The translations under genes were made by a program, and so were the position numbers. From contig JAUYPY010000024.1 of NCBI GenBank assembly GCA_030697445.1, forward strand, positions 1 through 9,457: 9,457 nucleotides of DNA, read 5' to 3'. Shown in pieces: positions 5,776 to 9,457 of this stretch. The stretch's first letter is position 1. Each line of letters starts with the position of its first letter. This stretch comes from a bacterium (lineage in GTDB: Bacteria > Patescibacteriota > Minisyncoccia > Phycocordibacterales > UBA10002). The notes under the pieces are model-generated. The model did not search any database. It was not told the origin of the DNA and worked only from the letters and a program-made list of their open reading frames with translations.

Positions 5776-6229
5776 ACACTACTGCCGAAGTTGCTCCATC
5801 AAAGTCGGTACCGGTCGTACCTCCACCCGGACAACCAGTTGCCGCAGTTCCCGCACCCTGCCCTTTCTTACTGCTCAACGCAATGTTACCAGTATCTTCG
5901 AGTGTTGTTCCTAAATGATACGAGGTGCAACTCGTCAAAGGCGCATACTTGTACGCCGTCTCCCCGGCACCAGTTGGTGGAGTTGGAACTTTCGGGATAA
6001 AACTATTACTTGCTAATGCATCCAAATTTGTCGGGTACTTTCCGTTCCCCACGCTAGAATCAAAATACAACTCAAGCGCGAGTTGGAGTTGCTTCACATC
6101 ATCAACTCGCCGCGCGTCGCGCGCCTTCTTGCGCGCTCCGTTAAGAGAAGCAACCACGACCGATGACAAAATACCGATGATTGCAATCACGACCAAAAGT
6201 TCTATAAGCGTAAATCCTCGTCTTTTCAT
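5759..6229 (-). CDS. pilA: Major type IV pilin (PilA/GspG-like)
   Basis: A 156-residue prepilin with leader MKRRG and mature start FTLIELLVVIAIIGILSSVV, the classical signal with Glu at +5. The segment ARKKARDARRVDDVKQLQLALELYFD (32-57) is the N-terminal helix typical of GspG/PilA-like pilins, followed by the KYPTNLDALA motif and a glycine- and threonine-rich C-terminal region. Two cysteines (101 and 133) may form the D-loop disulfide. It is the first gene after a 100-nt gap with a likely promoter, which fits a need for much higher expression than the other pilus genes. It overlaps the prepilin peptidase start by 17 nt. No Shine-Dalgarno is seen; the 25 nt before the ATG are almost all A and T. 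GspG of a secretion system is the alternative, less likely beside pilT. Confidence 0.92.
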   Translation of the reverse strand: MKRRGFTLIELLVVIAIIGILSSVVVASLNGARKKARDARRVDDVKQLQLALELYFDSSVGNGKYPTNLDALASNSFIPKVPTPPTGAGETAYKYAPLTSCTSYHLGTTLEDTGNIALSSKKGQGAGTAATGCPGGGTTGTDFDGATSAVVYDVVP

Positions 6230-6277
6230 AGTAATAAAAAATAAATAATAAAAAAACCTGTTATTTCAACTCTCTGT

Positions 6278-6305
6278 AGTATAGCGCCCCATCTAAATCG
6301 CGCAA
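6278..6305 (-). promoter_or_regulatory. Likely promoter of the major pilin gene
   Basis: On the minus strand, TATACT (6283-6278, 5 of 6 matches to the -10 consensus) lies 16 nt downstream of TTGCGC (6305-6300, a weak -35). Transcription would start near 6270, giving a leader of about 40 nt that is strongly A/T rich near the ATG. The 100-nt gap (6230-6329) is the only sizeable one in the pilus cluster. A one-mismatch DnaA-box-like 9-mer (6312-6320) sits just upstream; I give it little weight. Confidence 0.45.
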
Positions 6306-6329
6306 TGGGTATGTGGATAGCGGTTTACT

Positions 6330-7538
6330 TCATATACTCGCCGAAATGCTGTAAATCGGGATAAGCACGGCGGCAAGGAGCACGCCGACACCTAGGCCAA
6401 GCCCGACGATAAGTATCGGCTCAATTAACCCAACAAGCGTATCTACCGCCGCCGTAACTTCCCGCCGGTAAAAACGCGAGAGGGTTTCCAAGATATTGCC
6501 GAGCTCACCCGCCTCTTCGCCTACTTTCACCATCGCAACCATAATACCAGGAAACTCGCGGTGTGCGCCTAGAGAATCAGAAATAAGCCGACCGCCCTTT
6601 ACCGATTCGGCGATATCATCAAGTGCCGCGCCGTACACAGGGCTTCCTACCACATCGCGCGTAATCTCAATCGCCCTCACAATCGGTATCGCAGCAGAAA
6701 GCATAGTATGCATATTATCCGCAACGCGCGAGAGATAGAGTTTCCGCAAAAGCATACCGAACTTTGGGATTGCAAGCACAAAACGGTCTGCCGCCATTCT
6801 ACCGGATGGCGTTTTTATGTACTGCCAGAGCGCAAATACTCCTGCAACCGCGAGTGCAAGGAGCACAACGCCGTACGCGACGAAAAAGTCGCTCATTGCT
6901 ACTACAACACGCGTATAAAACGGCACTTCCCGCCCCGACTCTGCAATGACATGCGAAAGTTGCGGAATAACTGTAGTAAGCATCAAAATCATAACGGCAA
7001 AAAAAGTAACGATAACGAAAATAGGATAGATGAGCGCGTTCTTCGCCTTGCTCGTTACTTCGTAGGTACGCTCCAGATGGTCGGCAAGAAACTCAAAACT
7101 CTCCGACAATTTACCCGCCTCTTCTCCAGCGCGTACCATACTCACATAAAAATTGGAAAAAATATGCGGGTGGCGCGAGAGAGCGCGCGAAATGGCAGAG
7201 CCGCCCTGCACATCATCGGCGATTGCCGTGAGCGCTTCGCGGAGCGGCGGACTATCCACTTCGCCGGACATAAGACGAAAAACACGAAGTGCTGAAACCT
7301 GTGCAAGAAAGAGCGTCGCTAGCTCGCGCGAGAGAAGTACGACATCACGCGTTTTGACTCGGTCAAAAAACGCAAGCCGTTTCCCTAGGAGCGTCCGCTC
7401 GCTTCCCGCTTCCGTCAATGCTCCCACCGTAAGCCCGCGCCGTTGGAGCGACGACACAGCGGACTCGGAAGACAGCGCCTCAATCGCCCCCGTTTGCGGG
7501 GTGCCGTTTTGGTCTGTAGCTTGGTAGTTGAATAACAT
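6330..7538 (-). CDS. pilC: Type IV pilus inner-membrane platform protein PilC (GspF family)
   Basis: A 402-residue protein of normal family length. It has the two-repeat layout of GspF/PilC proteins: cytoplasmic domain 1 (about 66-165) and domain 2 (about 268-368), each with the signature glycine motif GEEAGKL (138-144) and GEEAGEL (340-346). Three membrane helices are visible at about 169-191, 216-239 and 370-396. The short N-terminal region (1-50) with YQATDQNGTPQTGAIEA is the usual PilC start. The protein forms the membrane base on which pilins are added or removed by the cytoplasmic ATPases, so it should work with PilT encoded 1 nt upstream. The start ATG at 7538 has no clear Shine-Dalgarno and is probably coupled to the pilT stop at 7540. 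Its role is clear; only the pilus versus type II secretion label comes from context. Confidence 0.95.
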   Translation of the reverse strand: MLFNYQATDQNGTPQTGAIEALSSESAVSSLQRRGLTVGALTEAGSERTLLGKRLAFFDRVKTRDVVLLSRELATLFLAQVSALRVFRLMSGEVDSPPLREALTAIADDVQGGSAISRALSRHPHIFSNFYVSMVRAGEEAGKLSESFEFLADHLERTYEVTSKAKNALIYPIFVIVTFFAVMILMLTTVIPQLSHVIAESGREVPFYTRVVVAMSDFFVAYGVVLLALAVAGVFALWQYIKTPSGRMAADRFVLAIPKFGMLLRKLYLSRVADNMHTMLSAAIPIVRAIEITRDVVGSPVYGAALDDIAESVKGGRLISDSLGAHREFPGIMVAMVKVGEEAGELGNILETLSRFYRREVTAAVDTLVGLIEPILIVGLGLGVGVLLAAVLIPIYSISASI

Positions 7539-7539
7539 A

Positions 7540-8607
7540 TCAAAGCAATCTTTCTAATACTGCAGGATTGAGCGAATAAGAGAACGCAACTTCAGGCGTA
7601 ATTTCGCCGCGGCGCACGAGCTCGGCAAGCGAGCGGTCCATATCTATCATCCCCTGCTCCGCGCCGGTTTGAATAACGGTTTGGATTTCGTGCGTGCGTT
7701 TTTCGCGAATCAAGTTCGCCACCGCGCTGTTGGAAATAAGGAGCTCGTAGGCGGGCACACGGCCGCCAGCGACGCGCGGCACGAGCCGTTGGGAAAAGAT
7801 GCCTGTGAGCGACCCCGCGAGTTGGAGCCGAATCTGCTCCTGCTGGCCCTCGGGAAACACATCAATGATGCGCTCAATCGTCTGCGCGGCGCTGTTCGTG
7901 TGAAGCGTTGAGAACACAAGGTGCCCGGTTTCCGCCGCGGTGACCGCGGCGGAAATGGTTTCAATGTCGCGCATCTCGCCGATGAGCGCGACATCAATGT
8001 CCTGCCGAAAAAGCGAAGTGAGCGCGGTGCGGAAGTCCTTGGTGTCCAATCGCACTTCGCGTTGGTCTATAATGGACTGCTTCTGCTCGTACACATACTC
8101 AATCGGGTCTTCAATCGTCATAATGTGCTCGGCGCGGGATGCGTTCACCATTTCAATAAGCGACGCGAGCGTTGTGGATTTGCCGCTCCCGATCGGCCCC
8201 ACAACCAAAAAGAATCCTTGCTGGCGCTTGGTAAAGCTTTCCAATATCGGCGGCAACCCCAGTTCTTCAAGTGTCTGTATTTTGCGCGGAATGAGCCGCA
8301 TTGCAAACGCAATGCCGCCCTGCTGAAAATAGCCGTTTACGCGGAAGCGCGCTTTGTCGGCGTATGCCCACGACACATCCACTTCTTTATCTGCAAAGAA
8401 TCGCTCTACTTCCTCCTTCTTAAGCAACGCGCGGGAAAACCCTTCCGCGTCCGCATGCGAAATTTTCGGCTGTTTTTCCAAAGGGAGGAGCGTGCCGTTC
8501 ACGCGGATCGCTGGCGGCTTGCCTTCCGATAAATGCAAATCGGACGCGCCCTCGCGCAAAACATAATCCGCCAACCCTTCCAGTTCTTTTGTATAATCAG
8601 AAGCCAT
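7540..8607 (-). CDS. pilT: Type IV pilus retraction ATPase PilT
   Basis: A 355-residue hexameric secretion-superfamily ATPase that drives pilus retraction. The N-terminal PAS-like domain (1-110) contains EGASDLHLSEG and RFRVNGYFQQGG. The Walker A motif is GPIGSGKST (137-145, Lys143; Ile replaces the usual Thr at 139), the Asp box is TIEDPIEY (164-171), Walker B is DVALIGEMRD (205-214, Glu211) and the His box is AETGHLVFSTLHTN (225-238). The C-terminal ANLIRE (297-302) is close to the AIRNLIRE motif needed for PilT-mediated retraction, and GMIDMDRSLAELVRRGEIT (319-337) is also PilT-like, so this is PilT rather than PilB. It lies 2 nt after the response regulator and 1 nt before pilC. A perfect 12-bp inverted repeat lies within the coding sequence just before the His box. 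Confidence 0.96.
   Translation of the reverse strand: MASDYTKELEGLADYVLREGASDLHLSEGKPPAIRVNGTLLPLEKQPKISHADAEGFSRALLKKEEVERFFADKEVDVSWAYADKARFRVNGYFQQGGIAFAMRLIPRKIQTLEELGLPPILESFTKRQQGFFLVVGPIGSGKSTTLASLIEMVNASRAEHIMTIEDPIEYVYEQKQSIIDQREVRLDTKDFRTALTSLFRQDIDVALIGEMRDIETISAAVTAAETGHLVFSTLHTNSAAQTIERIIDVFPEGQQEQIRLQLAGSLTGIFSQRLVPRVAGGRVPAYELLISNSAVANLIREKRTHEIQTVIQTGAEQGMIDMDRSLAELVRRGEITPEVAFSYSLNPAVLERLL
7929..7955. repeat. Perfect 12-bp inverted repeat inside pilT
   Basis: TTTCCGCCGCGG and CCGCGGCGGAAA pair perfectly around a 3-nt loop, TGA on the plus strand. It encodes the segment ISAAVTAAET, which is part of a conserved stretch of PilT, so it is not an inserted element. Repeated Ala codons (GCC, GCG) around one Thr codon create the symmetry. 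In mRNA it would be a very stable hairpin within the coding region. Confidence 0.8.
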
Positions 8608-8609
8608 AA

Positions 8610-9008
8610 TTATTTTTTCCGTCCATCAACAACCCTTTGAACCATTTCTACCACTTCAGACGGAATCAGTGCGGCTTTGACGATATAGCCGTCAACGCCA
8701 AGCGCTTTTACCTTTTCAATACTCCCATCTTCCTGCCCTTGGTTGGTGAGTGCGACGAGCGCGGCGCGAGGCGCGAGCTTTTCTTTTTTGATGGTTTCCA
8801 AAAACGCAACGCCGTCCACCCCTGGCATAATGATGTCAAACATAACCGCGTCTGGCGAAAGCCCGTCGCGCAGTTTCTGAAGCGCTTCAGCCGCGTTTAG
8901 CGACGCCTCCACCGCCCATCCGGCTTTCCCAAACTTCGTCTGGTACATCGTGAGAAGAAACTTATCGTCGTCTACCACGAGTATCGTGTGTTTTGCGTTG
9001 GAGTCCAT
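8610..9008 (-). CDS. Single-domain response regulator (CheY/PilG-like receiver)
   Basis: A 132-residue stand-alone receiver domain with no output domain. The acidic pocket is Asp13-Asp15 (LVVDDDKF), the phosphoacceptor is Asp58 (MFDIIMPGVDG), and the conserved Thr88 (ALTNQ) and Lys111 (YIVKA) are present, so it should be phosphorylatable. I chose the ATG at 9008: the frame stays open for another 45 codons upstream, but that part overlaps the toxin gene and is not receiver sequence. It begins the pilus run, 2 nt before pilT, which suggests a role like that of PilG/PilH/CheY proteins in controlling pilus motors. No histidine kinase is in the window. A TATACT at 9020-9015 would start transcription at or 1 nt before the ATG, so the message may be leaderless. 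No Shine-Dalgarno is present. Confidence 0.92.
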   Translation of the reverse strand: MDSNAKHTILVVDDDKFLLTMYQTKFGKAGWAVEASLNAAEALQKLRDGLSPDAVMFDIIMPGVDGVAFLETIKKEKLAPRAALVALTNQGQEDGSIEKVKALGVDGYIVKAALIPSEVVEMVQRVVDGRKK

Positions 9009-9014
9009 AGTGTA

Positions 9015-9020
9015 AGTATA
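9015..9020 (-). promoter_or_regulatory. Possible -10 element of the response regulator-pilT-pilC run
   Basis: TATACT on the minus strand (5 of 6 to consensus) lies 6 nt before the ATG at 9008, preceded by TGGTATA, which could give an extended -10. The best -35 at normal spacing is a weak TACAAA at 9043-9038 inside the toxin gene. If used, the transcript would be leaderless or nearly so. The alternative is read-through from the toxin-antitoxin operon. Confidence 0.35.
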
Positions 9021-9025
9021 TACCA

Positions 9026-9307
9026 CTATCGTGAGCGTTTGTAGGTGTGCGACCCGCGCCGTTCCACGCGGTAAACAAAAACAGAATGCGTCTGTTGATA
9101 GACCTCGTAAAAAATCCGGTAGGGACCTACGCGGCGTCGCCACGAGTTGTTTTCTCCTTTAAGTTTCTCAATGTCTCCGAAAAATGGGTTTGTTTGTAAC
9201 TCATGAATCACCAAGAAAATAGCTCCAGCATTTTGTGCTGGAATCTTTCCTAGCGCTTTACGCACTTTACCGCGAACTTCTACGCTCCATGTCGTGTTTG
9301 AGTACAT
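9026..9307 (-). CDS. RelE/ParE-family toxin
   Basis: A 93-residue protein starting at the ATG at 9307; a TTG directly upstream could add one residue. The opening TWSVEVRGKVRKALGKIPAQ is the first strand and helix of RelE/ParE toxins. IEKLKGENNSWRRRVGPYRIFYEV (residues about 46-69) is the family core, followed by VFVYRVERRGSHTYKR, which resembles the C-terminal strand and basic/Tyr end of RelE-type mRNA interferases. Lys and Arg residues in KLKG, WRRR and RVERR plus the Tyr near the end are in the right region for ribosome-dependent mRNA cleavage, but the exact catalytic set cannot be fixed by eye, so gyrase-type ParE action is not excluded. It overlaps the antitoxin by 41 nt, an arrangement that supports translational coupling. 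It ends 17 nt before the response regulator. Confidence 0.85.
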   Translation of the reverse strand: MYSNTTWSVEVRGKVRKALGKIPAQNAGAIFLVIHELQTNPFFGDIEKLKGENNSWRRRVGPYRIFYEVYQQTHSVFVYRVERRGSHTYKRSR

Positions 9308-9457
9308 CAAGGGTTACAAAATCGCCGCGAGCATAATCCTGCCGTGCGATTTCAAGGTCGCGTTTTTGGACTTTAGTCATAGAGACCTCCTTGAACACAC
9401 GCGGCGATTCCGCGCGTTTCAATTCTTCGTATTCCTCTTTCGGAATCAGGACGAGGT
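9267..9457 (-). CDS. Antitoxin of the RelE/ParE pair, 5' end outside the window
   Basis: An open frame enters at the window edge (first full codon at 9455) and ends with TAA at 9267, giving 62 visible residues. The visible start LVLIPKEEYEELKRAE resembles the N-terminal dimerisation part of Phd/YefM-like antitoxins; the C-terminal part with DLEIARQDYARGDFVTLDVLKHDM resembles the toxin-wrapping helix that I associate with these pairs in CPR genomes. The true start lies beyond the window. Its stop lies inside the toxin gene in another frame, typical of a two-gene operon. Odd feature: an ATG at 9380 (residue 26 of the visible frame) is preceded by a near-perfect Shine-Dalgarno and could make a 37-residue short form carrying only the toxin-binding part. 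Confidence 0.75.
   Translation of the reverse strand, partial: LVLIPKEEYEELKRAESPRVFKEVSMTKVQKRDLEIARQDYARGDFVTLDVLKHDMERRSSR
9385..9392 (-). promoter_or_regulatory. Strong Shine-Dalgarno inside the antitoxin gene
   Basis: AAGGAGGT on the minus strand lies 4 nt before an in-frame ATG (9380-9378). It is the only strong Shine-Dalgarno seen before a start codon in this window; the other genes begin without one. It either drives internal initiation, which marks the real antitoxin start, or is a chance result of the codons for Phe-Lys-Glu-Val. Confidence 0.5.

Noticed and set aside
6708..7295. A 195-codon plus-strand open frame
   Set aside because: It is antisense to pilC and reads as a low-complexity His/Arg/Lys-rich shadow without a domain.
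7921..8532. A 203-codon plus-strand open frame
   Set aside because: It is fully antisense to pilT, whose catalytic motifs are intact. The length reflects the GC-rich codon pattern of pilT.
9009..9143. N-terminal extension of the response regulator to 9143
   Set aside because: The extra 45 residues overlap the toxin gene and do not resemble receiver sequence; the ATG at 9008 gives a normal receiver start.

Overview
The window looks like a piece of a Candidate Phyla Radiation (Patescibacteria, probably Parcubacteria-like) chromosome. This is inferred from several things together: a PaaX/Cas2-like gene of the type I associate with these genomes, a LigA with unusual Ia-domain and zinc-finger residues, a compact type IV pilus cluster with short minor pilins, very tight gene packing (1-3 nt gaps or short overlaps), and an almost complete lack of Shine-Dalgarno sequences. 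No rRNA or marker protein is present, so the assignment is by style only.

Layout: (i) 1-798 holds one plus-strand gene (97-696, winged-helix plus Cas2-like fold) bracketed by two copies, same orientation, of a 34-bp near-perfect palindrome (47-80 and 709-742, 32/34 identical). (ii) 799-9008 is a minus-strand run, in transcription order: single-domain response regulator, pilT ATPase, pilC platform protein, then a 100-nt gap with a likely promoter, the major pilin, prepilin peptidase, three minor pilins (FimT/GspH-like, PilW/GspJ-like, PilV/GspI-like), a PilX-like protein, and finally ligA. (iii) 9026-9457 is a minus-strand type II toxin-antitoxin pair: a RelE/ParE-family toxin overlapping the end of an antitoxin cut by the window edge.

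How it works together: prepilin peptidase processes the pilins, PilC anchors assembly in the membrane and PilT powers retraction; the CheY-like protein probably tunes this machine. No extension ATPase (PilB) or PilM/N/O genes lie in the window, so they must be elsewhere if the pilus is functional. ligA is only 3 nt downstream of the last pilus gene, which would co-express a DNA ligase with a machine that in many bacteria imports DNA.

Most worth a second look: the palindrome-bracketed PaaX/Cas2-like unit; a mosaic ligA whose base composition shifts from about 39% to about 53% GC at the boundary between the adenylation and OB-fold domains; a perfect 12-bp GC-rich hairpin placed in frame in the LigA linker before the BRCT domain; loss of two of four zinc-binding cysteines in LigA; and a strong internal ribosome-binding site with ATG inside the antitoxin gene.
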